Below, piece after piece: positions 8,267 to 16,638 of a DNA stretch of 64,000 bases. The translations under genes were made by a program, and so were the position numbers. Location: NCBI RefSeq assembly GCF_016741935.1, contig NZ_JAERRG010000005.1:1-64000 (forward strand), written 5' to 3'. This DNA comes from Streptomyces endocoffeicus. Its GTDB lineage: Bacteria; Actinomycetota; Actinomycetes; Streptomycetales; Streptomycetaceae. The notes below the pieces were generated by a model, which searched no databases, was not told where the DNA came from, and saw nothing but the letters and a program-made list of their open reading frames with translations. How positions within the stretch are numbered: position 1 is the stretch's first letter; each line of letters begins with the position of its first letter.

Positions 8267-9712
8267 ATGACCCAGCAGAGCAGATTCCTTCAGCGGTCCC
8301 GTCGTTCTTTCCAACGCTGGGGCGTGGCCTCAGCGGGCGCCATCGCGGCGGCGGCCCTGGTCGCCGGCGCTCCGGGAACCGCATGGGCCTCGGCCAGCAC
8401 CCCCGACCCGCACTCGTCGCAGGGCAACCACTGTCCCCAGGACCGGGCGCACGGCGACAACAAGGAGAACCACGAGAAGGAGAACCACGAGAACGGTCGT
8501 CACGACGACAAGAAGCGCGACCACGAGCACGGCCGCTACGAGATGAAGGACCACGAGAACGGTCGTCACGACGACAAGAAGCGCGACCACGAGCACGGCC
8601 GCTACGAGATGAAGGACCACGAGAACGGTCGTCACGACGACAAGAAGCGCGACCACGAGCACGGCCGCTACGAGGCGAACAGCCACGAGGACCCCAACGG
8701 CGGCCGCCACGACGACCACGCCCGGGACGATGAGGACGGCCGTCACGACGAGGGCGGGCGGTACGAGAAGAAGGAAAGCGACCAGCGCGAGGAGAGCGAC
8801 CAGCGCGAGGAGCACGGCCAGCGCGAGGACCACGGCCGGTACGACGAGAAGATGGACAGCGGTCGTGAGGAGAGCGGCAGCGAGGAAGACAGCCGCAAGG
8901 AGGACGGCCGCAAGGAGGACGACCGCAAGGAGGACGACCGCAAGGAGGACGGCCGCAAGGAAGAGAGCCGTAAGGAGGACGGCCGCAAGGAGGAGCACGG
9001 CCAGCGCGAGGACCAGGGCCGTAAGGACCCGACCCGCTACTTCCCCACCGGGAAGTACTGGCCTGGCCTCCAGGGCCGCAGCGCGGCGCGCCCCGAGCAG
9101 GCCGCGCAGCCGGAGCAGGCGGCTCAGCCCGAGCAGGCCGCGCAGCCGTACGAGGCCGCCCAGTCCGGTGAGGAGGCCCAGGACCGCGGTGCCGTCCGTC
9201 CCGTCGCCGTCCCCGTCCACGAGGACGACCAGGCGCGCCACGGCCAGGAGAACAAGGAGCACCAGGACCAGAAGAAGCAGGACCAGAAGAAGAACGACTC
9301 GGTGACGCTCGCCGAGGCGGTCGAGATCGCCGAGTGCGAGGTCGGCGGCCAGGCGGTCAGCGCCGAGCTGGTGGACTGCCCCGAGGACGACCAGGACCAC
9401 AAGGGCAAGCACGAGGACGGCCGTAAGGACGACCGCAAGGACTCGCGCCACCACGACGACCAGCGCAAGGACAAGCAGCGCAAGGACGAGCACAAGGACC
9501 CGCACAAGAAGGAGGTCAAGCAGGTGTGGGTCGTGGAGGTCGAGTGCGACCACACCATCACGACCGTCTTCATCGACCCGGACACCGGCTGCGTCCTCGG
9601 CACGGAGCAGGAGCAGGACGACCACCACGGTGACCACGGCAAGCAGGGCAAGGACCACCACGGCGACCATGAGGGCAAGGGCGGCCACGGCCGGCCGATG
9701 GTTACCTCCTAG
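8267..9712 (+). CDS. Secreted, highly charged repeat protein with a split PepSY-like domain
   Basis: A 481-residue protein starts with a twin-Arg-containing signal peptide (hydrophobic core near residues 20-35, AWASA cleavage region). The mature part is almost all Asp, Glu, His, Lys, Arg and Gln. Three nearly identical 22-residue units built on HENGRHDDKKRDHEHGR come from 66-bp DNA repeats, followed by (R)KEDGRKED and EQAAQP runs. Near the end, VTLAEAVEIAECEVGG and, about 60 residues later, VWVVEVECDHTITTVFIDPDTGCVLG match the two halves of a PepSY domain, interrupted by a Lys/Asp/His-rich stretch. PepSY domains are linked to peptidase inhibition or cell-envelope roles. Metal binding through His/Asp is a guess. 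Confidence 0.75.
   Translation: MTQQSRFLQRSRRSFQRWGVASAGAIAAAALVAGAPGTAWASASTPDPHSSQGNHCPQDRAHGDNKENHEKENHENGRHDDKKRDHEHGRYEMKDHENGRHDDKKRDHEHGRYEMKDHENGRHDDKKRDHEHGRYEANSHEDPNGGRHDDHARDDEDGRHDEGGRYEKKESDQREESDQREEHGQREDHGRYDEKMDSGREESGSEEDSRKEDGRKEDDRKEDDRKEDGRKEESRKEDGRKEEHGQREDQGRKDPTRYFPTGKYWPGLQGRSAARPEQAAQPEQAAQPEQAAQPYEAAQSGEEAQDRGAVRPVAVPVHEDDQARHGQENKEHQDQKKQDQKKNDSVTLAEAVEIAECEVGGQAVSAELVDCPEDDQDHKGKHEDGRKDDRKDSRHHDDQRKDKQRKDEHKDPHKKEVKQVWVVEVECDHTITTVFIDPDTGCVLGTEQEQDDHHGDHGKQGKDHHGDHEGKGGHGRPMVTS
8486..8674 (+). repeat. 66-bp in-frame tandem repeat, three copies
   Basis: Copies start at 8486, 8552 and 8618, with an exact 66-base period and essentially identical bases. Each encodes 22 residues of the charged secreted protein. 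The near identity suggests recent duplication or gene conversion. Confidence 0.93.
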
Positions 9713-10034
9713 GCACGTACATGATCACAGCGACTCCGGCCAGACAGATCACCGCTCCGAGCACATCGAAGCGGTCGGGCCGGTAGCCGTCGGCGACCAT
9801 GCCCCAGGCGAGCGATCCGGCGACGAACACGCCGCCGTACGCCGCGAGGATGCGGCCGAACTCCGCGTCCGGCTGGAGCGTGGCCACGAATCCGTAGGCG
9901 CCAAGAGCGATGACCCCGGCGCCGATCCACGCCCACCCCCTGTGCTCACGCACGCCCTGCCAGACGAGCCATGCGCCGCCGATCTCCAGGAGCGCGGCGA
10001 CGGCGAACAGAGCGATGGAACGTGCGATGAGCAT
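9702..10034 (-). CDS. YnfA family small membrane protein
   Basis: The 110-residue protein consists of four predicted membrane helices with LLEIGGAWLVWQGVREH, AYGGVFVAGSLAWG and GYRPDRFDVLGAVI. These are typical of the YnfA/UPF0060 family, which resembles small multidrug exporters. The ATG at 10034 gives the usual family length, although no good ribosome site is seen before it. The gene is convergent with the PepSY-like gene, and the two 3' ends overlap by 11 bases (9702-9712). Confidence 0.88.
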   Translation of the reverse strand: MLIARSIALFAVAALLEIGGAWLVWQGVREHRGWAWIGAGVIALGAYGFVATLQPDAEFGRILAAYGGVFVAGSLAWGMVADGYRPDRFDVLGAVICLAGVAVIMYVPRR

Positions 10035-10357
10035 GGGGGAAGGGTACGGCCCGCCCATGCACGGCCCCGTAGCGGAGCGGAACGCTACGACCGGCGCCGG
10101 CGCCCACCACAGGATCACACCGGGGGATGGGTGCCGTGCGGTTCCGCCTTCGAGTCGACGCCGCCGAGGGCTCTCCGGGCGTCCTCGGCCTCCATCGCAA
10201 CGAGGGCCGGGCACCGAGGGCCGGGCACCGTGCCCCACAGCCACTACCGCTGGACGGGCTACTTCCTCTGCACCGGCCAGGACTCCGACCACCCGGTCGG
10301 CGAGCCCCTGAGTGAAATTCCCTTTGCGGGCATCCGGCCGTGTGCCAGGGTCGGCCG
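10035..10357. other. Intergenic region between ynfA-like and DinB genes; possible decayed coding DNA
   Basis: No convincing gene is present. One plus-strand frame ending at 10361 contains a stretch (VPHSHYRWTGYFLCTGQDSD, about 10230-10295) with protein-like composition. It has no start, ribosome site or recognised family, so it may be a relic of a lost gene. No strong hairpin was seen. Confidence 0.4.
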
Positions 10358-10894
10358 ATGACGACGTCGACGACCTCCCGCCGCGCCTTACTCCGCTGGC
10401 AGTTCGACCTGACCTGGTCGCTCTTCGAGTACCACCTGGAGCGGTTGGATCCCGAGGACTTCCTGTGGGAGCCTACGGCCCGCTGCTGGACAGTGCGGCA
10501 GGGCGCCGATGGGTCATGGCTGCCCGACTGGGCGGAGACCGAGCCCGATCCCGTGCCCGTCCCCACCATCGGATGGCTGAGCTGGCATATCGGCTGGTGG
10601 TGGAGCGTGACCATCGACCACGCGGAGGGACGCGGGCCGCGGGAGCGGACCGAGGTCGGCTGGCCCGGCGACGGTAAGGCGGCCATCGAGTGGCTGCGCG
10701 GTCTGCGGGCGGAGTGGACGGCCGTACTGGACCGGCTCACCGAGGAGGACCTGGACGCCATCGCGCCGTTTCCCTGGGACCGGGACCCCGAGCACACCAT
10801 CTCCCACATGGCCGCCTGGGTGAACGCCGAGCTGATGAAGAACGCCACCGAGATCGGCCAACTCCGCCTGCTGCGCGCCGCCTCCGCGTCGTAG
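10358..10894 (+). CDS. DinB superfamily protein
   Basis: The 178-residue protein has the DinB four-helix layout. It starts with LLRWQFDLTWSLFEYHLERL, followed by a Trp/His helix (IGWLSWHIGWWWSVTIDH) and a C-terminal HMAAWVNAELMKN helix. The His residues fit the metal-binding triad of this family. DinB-like proteins include mycothiol- or bacillithiol-dependent transferases and many of unknown activity. Start ATG at 10358, with only a weak CAGGG upstream. Confidence 0.8.
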   Translation: MTTSTTSRRALLRWQFDLTWSLFEYHLERLDPEDFLWEPTARCWTVRQGADGSWLPDWAETEPDPVPVPTIGWLSWHIGWWWSVTIDHAEGRGPRERTEVGWPGDGKAAIEWLRGLRAEWTAVLDRLTEEDLDAIAPFPWDRDPEHTISHMAAWVNAELMKNATEIGQLRLLRAASAS

Positions 10895-10904
10895 GGGCCA
10901 TGGC

Positions 10905-11013
10905 CTCAGGGCCACGGCCCCGCGCTCGGAGCCACCGCCCCGCGCTCGGAGCCACCGCCCCGCCTCAGGGCCACCGCCCCGCCTCAGGGCCACAGCCCCC
11001 GACTCAGGGCCAG
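10905..11013. repeat. About 20-bp tandem repeats between DinB and the next convergent gene
   Basis: Five to six imperfect units of the type CTCAGGGCCACCGCCCCGC or CTCGGAGCCACCGCCCCGC follow one another. The last unit holds the stop codon (11006-11004) of the minus-strand gene that follows, and the sequence TGGCCCTGA with its stop is repeated downstream of that gene. Confidence 0.85.
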
Positions 11014-11438
11014 ACCAGGCAGTACGGCTGGTGGCCCGCCTCGTGCAGCCGGTGGCTGAAGTCCTGCCACTCGTGGAGCAGTTGATAGACCAAGAAGGCG
11101 TCCCGGGGGCCGCCGCGGTCGGGGACCGTGGACCAGATGAAGGCCGCGGCGCCCACCGCCTCCTCGCCGACGCCGCGCAGCGGATCGACGGCGGTCATCG
11201 GAAGCTTGACGACGGCGTAGTCCGGGTGGAGAACGACCAGTTCGAGCGGGGGGACCTTGTGCAGCGGGACGCCCTCGATGCCGGTGAGGACCATCGCCGC
11301 CACCGTCTCCGGCTTGATCTTCGTGAACATGCCGTGGCCGAGCTCGTCGCCGCCGAGCTCCTCGGGGCGCATGGAGATGGGGACCCTGGCCGCGGTGGCG
11401 CCGTCCGGCGCACCGAAGTACTTGTAGGTCACCCCCAT
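11004..11438 (-). CDS. Hypothetical protein, conserved-looking
   Basis: A 144-residue soluble protein beginning MGVTYKYFGAPDGATAARV and ending HEAGHQPYCLVWP. It has no signal peptide, membrane helix or motif that I recognise. Codon use is typical for the region and the frame has regular third-position GC, so it is very likely a real gene. It looks like a small protein of Streptomyces with no known role. The ATG at 11438 has no strong ribosome site. It is divergent from hemL. Confidence 0.65.
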   Translation of the reverse strand: MGVTYKYFGAPDGATAARVPISMRPEELGGDELGHGMFTKIKPETVAAMVLTGIEGVPLHKVPPLELVVLHPDYAVVKLPMTAVDPLRGVGEEAVGAAAFIWSTVPDRGGPRDAFLVYQLLHEWQDFSHRLHEAGHQPYCLVWP

Positions 11439-11669
11439 GCGGCCCCCGCTTCTGCCTGCCCTGCCCGCCTCGTCCCGCCGATGGCGTCCGGGCCGGGCAC
11501 GCTCGGGGCCTCGGTCGTCAGTCCCTTCACCCAGTTCGCCACCGCGATGCATATCTCCACCCGACCACTCGCGGCCACTACCGCGCAACCCGATCTCTGT
11601 TCACAGAGACCTCCCCCACCATAGAGCTGTGAAACGCCGGGCCGCGGGAGTACGTCCGCCTCTGACAAC

Positions 11670-12986
11670 ATGGCGTGCGTGAGCTATCCGTACGCAGCCC
11701 CAGTTTCGCAGACGCTTTTCGATCGCGCGGCCGCCGTGACGCCCGGCGGCGTGAACTCTCCAGTGCGGGCGTTCCGCGCCGTGGGAGGTACGCCCCGGTT
11801 CATGGTGTCCGGGGACGGTCCGTACCTCACCGACGCCGATGGACGCGAGTACGTGGACCTCGTGTGCTCGTGGGGACCGATGATCCTCGGCCATTCCCAC
11901 CCCGAGGTCACCGCGGCCGTGCAGGCGGCCGTCGCCCGCGGTACGTCGTTCGGCACGCCGGGGGAGGGCGAGGTCGAGCTCGCCGAGGAGATCGTGGCGC
12001 GGGTCGCCCCGGTCGAGCAGGTGCGCCTGGTGTCGTCCGGCACCGAGGCGACGATGTCGGCGATCCGGCTGGCCCGTGGGTTCACCGGGCGGTCGAAGGT
12101 GATCAAGTTCGCCGGTTGTTACCACGGGCATGTGGACGCCCTGCTGGCCGCGGCCGGGTCCGGGGTGGCGACCTTCGGGCTGCCGGACACCCCGGGGGTG
12201 ACGGGAGCGCAGGCGGGGGAGACCGTGGTGCTGCCGTACAACGATCTGGAGGCGGTCCGGGCGGCCTTCGCCGCGCACCCCGGGGAGATCGCCTGTGTGA
12301 TCACCGAGGCCTCGCCGGGCAACATGGGCGTGGTGCCGCCGCTGCCCGGGTTCAACGCGGGCCTGAAGCAGCTCTGTGCCGACCATGGCGCGCTCTACAT
12401 CTCCGACGAGGTCATGACCGGCTTCCGGGTCTCCGGGGCCGGATGGTTCGGGCTGGACGGCGTGGAGCCCGACCTGATGACCTTCGGCAAGGTCATGGGC
12501 GGCGGCTTCCCGGCCGCGGCCTTCGGCGGGCGCGCCGATGTCATGGAGCGCCTGGCCCCGGCCGGCCCGGTCTACCAGGCGGGCACGCTGTCCGGGAACC
12601 CGGTCGCCACGGCCGCGGGCGTAGCCCAGCTGCGGCTGCTGGACGACGCGGCGTACGGGCGGGTCGACGCGGCCTCCGAGCGGCTGCGGGCGATGGTGAC
12701 GGAGGCGCTCTCCAAGGAGGGCGTGGCGCACCGGGTCCAGGTCGCGGGCAACATGTTCTCGGTCTTCTTCACCGCCGACGAGGTCACCGACTACGAGAGG
12801 GCCAAGGCGCAGGAGGCGTTCCGCTTCACCGCCTTCTTCCACTCCATGCTGTCCCAGGGCGTCTACCTCCCGCCGTCCGCCTTCGAGTCGTGGTTCGTCT
12901 CCACGACGCACGACGAGAAGGCGCTGGAGCGGGTGGCGGCGGCTCTGCCGGGGGCGGCGCGGGCCGCCGCCGAGGCCACTGAATGA
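11670..12986 (+). CDS. hemL: Glutamate-1-semialdehyde 2,1-aminomutase
   Basis: A 438-residue class III PLP aminotransferase that converts glutamate-1-semialdehyde to 5-aminolevulinate, the C5 route to heme. Diagnostic stretches are VTPGGVNSPVRAF, DLVCSWGPMILGH, GTEATMSAIRLARG, SDEVMTGFRV and TFGKVMGGGFPAAAFGG. K274, counted from the ATG, is the PLP lysine. Either the ATG at 11670 or the in-frame GTG at 11679 may be the true start; no strong ribosome site separates them. The next gene overlaps it by 4 bases. Heme supply fits the cytochrome c maturation genes downstream. Confidence 0.95.
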   Translation: MACVSYPYAAPVSQTLFDRAAAVTPGGVNSPVRAFRAVGGTPRFMVSGDGPYLTDADGREYVDLVCSWGPMILGHSHPEVTAAVQAAVARGTSFGTPGEGEVELAEEIVARVAPVEQVRLVSSGTEATMSAIRLARGFTGRSKVIKFAGCYHGHVDALLAAAGSGVATFGLPDTPGVTGAQAGETVVLPYNDLEAVRAAFAAHPGEIACVITEASPGNMGVVPPLPGFNAGLKQLCADHGALYISDEVMTGFRVSGAGWFGLDGVEPDLMTFGKVMGGGFPAAAFGGRADVMERLAPAGPVYQAGTLSGNPVATAAGVAQLRLLDDAAYGRVDAASERLRAMVTEALSKEGVAHRVQVAGNMFSVFFTADEVTDYERAKAQEAFRFTAFFHSMLSQGVYLPPSAFESWFVSTTHDEKALERVAAALPGAARAAAEATE

Positions 12987-13681
12987 TGGATGACATGACA
13001 CAGAGCGAGAACGACATCACCGTCGTCCATGTGATGCGCCACGGCGAGGTCCACAACCCGGAGGGCGTGCTCTACGGCAGGCTGCCCGGCTATCACCTCT
13101 CCGATCTGGGGCGGCAGATGGCCGACCGGGTCGCCGAGCACCTCGCCGACCGTGACATCACTTATGTGGTCGCCTCCCCGCTGGAGCGGGCGCAGGAGAC
13201 GGCGGCGCCGATCGCCAAGGCGCACGGCCTGGACGTGGCCTCGGACGAGCGGCTGATCGAGGCGGCGAACGTCTTCCAGGGCAAGACCTTCGGTGTCGGC
13301 GACGGTGCGCTGCGCAAACCCGGCAACTGGCGCCATCTCACCAACCCGTTCCGCCCGTCCTGGGGTGAGCCCTATGTGGACCAGGTGGTGCGGATGATGG
13401 CGGCGCTGGGCCGGGCGCGGGACGCCGCGCGCGGGCACGAGGCGGTGTGCGTCAGCCATCAGCTGCCGATCTGGATCGTGCGCAGCTTCGTGGAGCGGCG
13501 GCGGCTGTGGCACGACCCGCGCAGGCGGCAGTGCACGCTGGCCAGCCTCACCAGCTTCACCTTCCGCGGCGACCGGATCGTCTCGGTGGGCTACAGCGAA
13601 CCGGCCCGTGATCTCGTTCCGCCCCATCTGCGCGCTGGTGCCAAGCCGGTGAAGGGGGCCTCCAAGGGCTACGGCGCCTGA
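12983..13681 (+). CDS. Histidine phosphatase family protein
   Basis: The 232-residue protein has the phosphoglycerate-mutase-like core. The catalytic RHG is in VMRHGEVHNPEG, SPLERAQETA supplies the Arg/Glu region, and CVSHQLP carries the second catalytic His. The start overlaps the hemL stop by ATGA, so the two are translationally coupled. Substrate unknown; the conserved pairing with hemL suggests a shared transcript rather than a shared pathway. Start by ATG at 12983; an ATG four codons later is also possible. Confidence 0.88.
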   Translation: MMDDMTQSENDITVVHVMRHGEVHNPEGVLYGRLPGYHLSDLGRQMADRVAEHLADRDITYVVASPLERAQETAAPIAKAHGLDVASDERLIEAANVFQGKTFGVGDGALRKPGNWRHLTNPFRPSWGEPYVDQVVRMMAALGRARDAARGHEAVCVSHQLPIWIVRSFVERRRLWHDPRRRQCTLASLTSFTFRGDRIVSVGYSEPARDLVPPHLRAGAKPVKGASKGYGA

Positions 13682-13720
13682 TTGGTGCGCCCGGCCACGG
13701 CCGGGCCGGGGGTGCGGGCC

Positions 13721-13778
13721 GCCGTGTGTGCGGCCCGCGATGTGCGGCCCTGCGATGTGTGGCCCGCGATGTGCGTGA
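13721..13778. repeat. About 14-bp tandem repeats in a GC-rich intergenic region
   Basis: Units of the type TGTGCGGCCCGCGA recur about four times between 13721 and 13778, downstream of the phosphatase gene. The rest of the 272-base gap (to 13953) contains a lower-GC stretch near 13800-13900 that is likely the promoter region of the next gene. Confidence 0.7.
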
Positions 13779-13953
13779 CGGGCGCATGGCCGTGGGATGA
13801 CCCTTGGGCCGTGCGGTGTGGCACCTAATGGAGACATTGTGTCCGCCGTGTAATTGACCGCGTTCTTTCGGAACCTCGCTATTCGCCTCGCCATCTCCAG
13901 GGTTGTCCGGACACCCCGGGCAATCAGAGCGGCGAGTGCGAATTGAGGACGTT

Positions 13954-15141
13954 ATGCGTGAGGTCAGCCGGAGGGGGATCCTCGGTCTTGGTATGGGAGC
14001 GGCGGCGTCACTGGCCGTCGCCGGCTGTTCCTCGGGGTCCGGATCCGGTACGCCGAAGCCCGCGAAGACGACCCAGGCGAAGCCGATCGGTGACGGCTCC
14101 ACTTCGCACGGTGAGCGGCGTAAGGAGGCCCCGAAGCCGGAGCGGCTGGAACGGGGGCAGAAGCCGCCGCAGTTCGTGGTGTTCTCGTGGGACGGCGCGG
14201 GAGAGGTCGGCAACGGTCTCTTCCCGCGGTTCCGCAAGCTGGCCGAGGACCACGGCGCGATCATGACCTTCTTCCTCTCCGGTATCTACTGCCTCCCGGA
14301 GTCGAAGAAGTCGCTCTACCGGCCGCCGAACAACCCGGTGGGCGCCTCCGACATCGGCTATCTCACCGACGAGCACATCAAGGCCACGCTGCGGAACGTG
14401 CGCGAGGCGTGGCTCGAGGGCCATGAGATCGGCACCCATTTCAATGGCCACTTCTGCTCCGGAAGCGGCTCGGTGGAGAACTGGACGTCCGCGCAGTGGA
14501 AGTCCGAGATCGACCAGGCCATGTCCTTCGTCACGGAGTGGCGGACGAATACGCGCTTCACCGATGTGGATCCGCTGCCCTTCGACTACCACAAGGAGCT
14601 CATCGGCGGCCGCACTCCGTGTCTGAAGGGCCAGACCAATTTGCTGCCGACCGCCCGGGAACTCGGCTGGCGCTATGACGCGAGTTCGCCCGGCGGACTC
14701 CAGGTGTGGCCGTCGAAGAAGCAGGGCATCTGGGACTTCCCGCTGCAGCAGATTCCCTTTCCGGGGCACTCCTTCGAGGTGCTCTCGATGGATTACAACA
14801 TCCTGGCGAACCAGTCGAAGAATTCCACCAATGCCCCGCCCGCGAACTACCCGGGCTGGCGCAAGCAGGCCGCCGAGGCGTACATAGCCGGTTTCAAGCG
14901 GGCCTATGAGACCAATCGCGCCCCGTTCTTCATCGGAAACCACTTCGAGGAGTGGAACGGCGGCATCTATATGGACGCCGTCGAGGAAGCGCTCAAGCAC
15001 ATGGCCGACGAGAAGCACAAGGACGTCCGGCTGGTCTCCTTCAAGCAGCTCACCGACTGGCTGGACGCACAGGACCCCGCGGTCCTGGCCGAGCTGAGCG
15101 GGCTCGGCGTGGGCCAGGCGTGGAGCGCGAACGGCGGCTGA
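13954..15141 (+). CDS. Tat-type lipoprotein, polysaccharide deacetylase-like
   Basis: The 395-residue protein begins REVSRRGILGLGMGAAASL with the lipobox VAGC, so it is probably exported by the Tat system and lipid-anchored. After a basic linker come the NodB-like pieces FSWDGAGE (Asp), GHEIGTHFNGHF (His pair) and a long C-terminal part with GNHFEEWNGG. These resemble carbohydrate esterase family 4 folds, although the second Asp of the usual DD pair is not present. Substrate unknown; a cell-wall role is inferred. GAGGA lies 6 bases before the ATG at 13954. It stands just upstream of the cytochrome c maturation operon. Confidence 0.8.
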   Translation: MREVSRRGILGLGMGAAASLAVAGCSSGSGSGTPKPAKTTQAKPIGDGSTSHGERRKEAPKPERLERGQKPPQFVVFSWDGAGEVGNGLFPRFRKLAEDHGAIMTFFLSGIYCLPESKKSLYRPPNNPVGASDIGYLTDEHIKATLRNVREAWLEGHEIGTHFNGHFCSGSGSVENWTSAQWKSEIDQAMSFVTEWRTNTRFTDVDPLPFDYHKELIGGRTPCLKGQTNLLPTARELGWRYDASSPGGLQVWPSKKQGIWDFPLQQIPFPGHSFEVLSMDYNILANQSKNSTNAPPANYPGWRKQAAEAYIAGFKRAYETNRAPFFIGNHFEEWNGGIYMDAVEEALKHMADEKHKDVRLVSFKQLTDWLDAQDPAVLAELSGLGVGQAWSANGG

Positions 15142-15146
15142 CGGCA

Positions 15147-15170
15147 CCGGCGGGCCGTCAGGTCCGCCGG
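15147..15170 (+). terminator. Small hairpin after the deacetylase-like gene
   Basis: CCGGCGG (15147-15153) pairs with CCGCCGG (15164-15170) across a 10-base loop. It starts 6 bases after the stop codon. There is no T-run, as is common in this kind of genome. Confidence 0.4.
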
Positions 15171-15246
15171 GGTGCTCCGGGCCCCGGCGAGGGTGCCCGG
15201 AGGGGGGTGGCGAAGATCCCCAAAAGGGCCATGCGAAACTTTTCAC

Positions 15247-15864
15247 ATGAGTGCCTGCCGTGCCCCTCGGGGCCTCGCGACCCGTCGTCGCACAACCGTG
15301 CTGGCCATCGGGGCCACGGTTGCCGCGCTGTCCCTGACCGCCTGCGGCGGGGGTGGCACCTCGGGCGGCTCCGCCGACACCAAGTTCGTTCAGGGCAAGG
15401 GCGGCGTGGACACCGTCGCCAAGGAGAACCGTAAGGACGCGCCCCAGCTCTCGGGCAAGACCCTGGAGGGCAAGCCGCTGGACGTGGCGGACTACAAGGG
15501 CAAGATCGTGGTCCTGAACGTCTGGGGCTCCTGGTGCGCCCCCTGCCGGGCCGAGGCGTCGAACCTCGCCAAGGTGGCCAAGGACACCAAGGCCAAGGGT
15601 GTGCAGTTCATCGGGATCAACACCCGTGACTCCAACCGCGCCCCCGCGCTCAGGTTCGAGAAGGAATACGGCGTCGACTACCCGAGTTTGTACGACCCGA
15701 TCGGGAAGCTCATGCTGCGCTTCCCCAAGGGCAGCCTCAATCCGCAGGCCATCCCCTCGACGATCGTGCTGGACCGGGAGGGCAGGATCGCGGCCCGCGC
15801 TCTGACGCCGCTCAGCGAGGAGCGCCTGCGCACGATGGTCACCCCGCTGATCGCGGAGAAGTGA
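15247..15864 (+). CDS. resA: Thiol-disulfide lipoprotein, ResA/TlpA type
   Basis: The 205-residue protein has a signal peptide with lipobox LTAC, then a thioredoxin fold with the redox motif WGSWCAPCRAEA. The later PQAIPSTIVLD contains the cis-Pro region of TlpA/ResA proteins. ResA reduces the heme-binding CXXCH of apocytochrome c outside the membrane. It is the first of four genes (resA, ccdA, resB, ccsB) that make up cytochrome c maturation system II, with gaps of 6, 3 and -4 bases. No clear ribosome site precedes the ATG at 15247; it may be poorly led or leaderless. Confidence 0.92.
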   Translation: MSACRAPRGLATRRRTTVLAIGATVAALSLTACGGGGTSGGSADTKFVQGKGGVDTVAKENRKDAPQLSGKTLEGKPLDVADYKGKIVVLNVWGSWCAPCRAEASNLAKVAKDTKAKGVQFIGINTRDSNRAPALRFEKEYGVDYPSLYDPIGKLMLRFPKGSLNPQAIPSTIVLDREGRIAARALTPLSEERLRTMVTPLIAEK

Positions 15865-15870
15865 CCTTTC

Positions 15871-16635
15871 GTGAACACGCTGGCCGCCGCGACCGATCCC
15901 AACCAGACCGTCCTGACCGGGGCGCTGCTGCTGGCGCTTCCGGTCGCCCTGCTGGGCGGACTGGTCTCCTTCTTCTCCCCCTGTGTGCTGCCTCTGGTGC
16001 CCGGCTATATGTCGTACGTCACAGGGGTCACAGGCACGGATCTGGCTGAGGCGAAGCGCGGCCGGATGGTCGCGGGTGCCTCGCTCTTCGTGCTCGGCTT
16101 CACCGCGGTCTTCGTCTCCGGCGGCGCGCTCTTCGGCAACTTCGGCTGGACGCTCCAGGAGCACAAGGAGACCATCTCCAAGGTCCTCGGGGTCGTCACG
16201 ATCGTGATGGGCCTCGCCTTCATGGGGGTGCTGGGGGGCTTCGGACAGCGGGAGTTCCGCTTCCACATCAAGCCCACGCTGGGGCTCGCGGGGGCGCCGG
16301 TGCTGGGCGCCCTGTTCGGCGTCGGCTGGACGCCGTGCCTGGGGCCGACGCTCACCGCCGTCAACGCCCTGGCGTTCAATGAGGCGAGTGCGGGGCGCGG
16401 GGCCCTGCTCACCGCCGCGTACTGCGTGGGGCTCGGGCTGCCGTTCGTGGTGGTCGCCGTGGCCTACCGGCGGGCGCTGGGTGCCTTCGGCTGGGTCAAG
16501 CGGCACTACGTCTGGGTGATGCGAGCCGGGGGCGGCATGCTCGTCGCCCTGGGGGTGCTGCTGCTCACAGGTGTCTGGGACACCATGATGGGCTCCATGC
16601 AGACCTGGGCTCAGGGCTTCAACGTTGGGATCTGA
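15871..16635 (+). CDS. ccdA: Cytochrome c biogenesis protein CcdA (DsbD transmembrane domain family)
   Basis: A 254-residue membrane protein with about six helices. The two redox-active Cys sit in FFSPCVLPLVPGY and GWTPCLGPTL, the typical pair of CcdA. It moves reducing power from cytoplasmic thioredoxin across the membrane to ResA. GTG start at 15871, 6 bases after the resA stop. Confidence 0.95.
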   Translation: MNTLAAATDPNQTVLTGALLLALPVALLGGLVSFFSPCVLPLVPGYMSYVTGVTGTDLAEAKRGRMVAGASLFVLGFTAVFVSGGALFGNFGWTLQEHKETISKVLGVVTIVMGLAFMGVLGGFGQREFRFHIKPTLGLAGAPVLGALFGVGWTPCLGPTLTAVNALAFNEASAGRGALLTAAYCVGLGLPFVVVAVAYRRALGAFGWVKRHYVWVMRAGGGMLVALGVLLLTGVWDTMMGSMQTWAQGFNVGI

Positions 16636-16638
16636 TCG

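Noticed and set aside
8486..8674. CRISPR-like repeats
   Set aside because: The repeats are contiguous, in frame and have no unique spacers, so they are a protein-coding tandem repeat.
8330..9688. Hydrophobic minus-strand frame opposite the charged repeat protein
   Set aside because: It results from complementing Asp/Glu/Lys/His codons into Val/Leu codons; the plus-strand protein has a signal peptide and a PepSY-like end.
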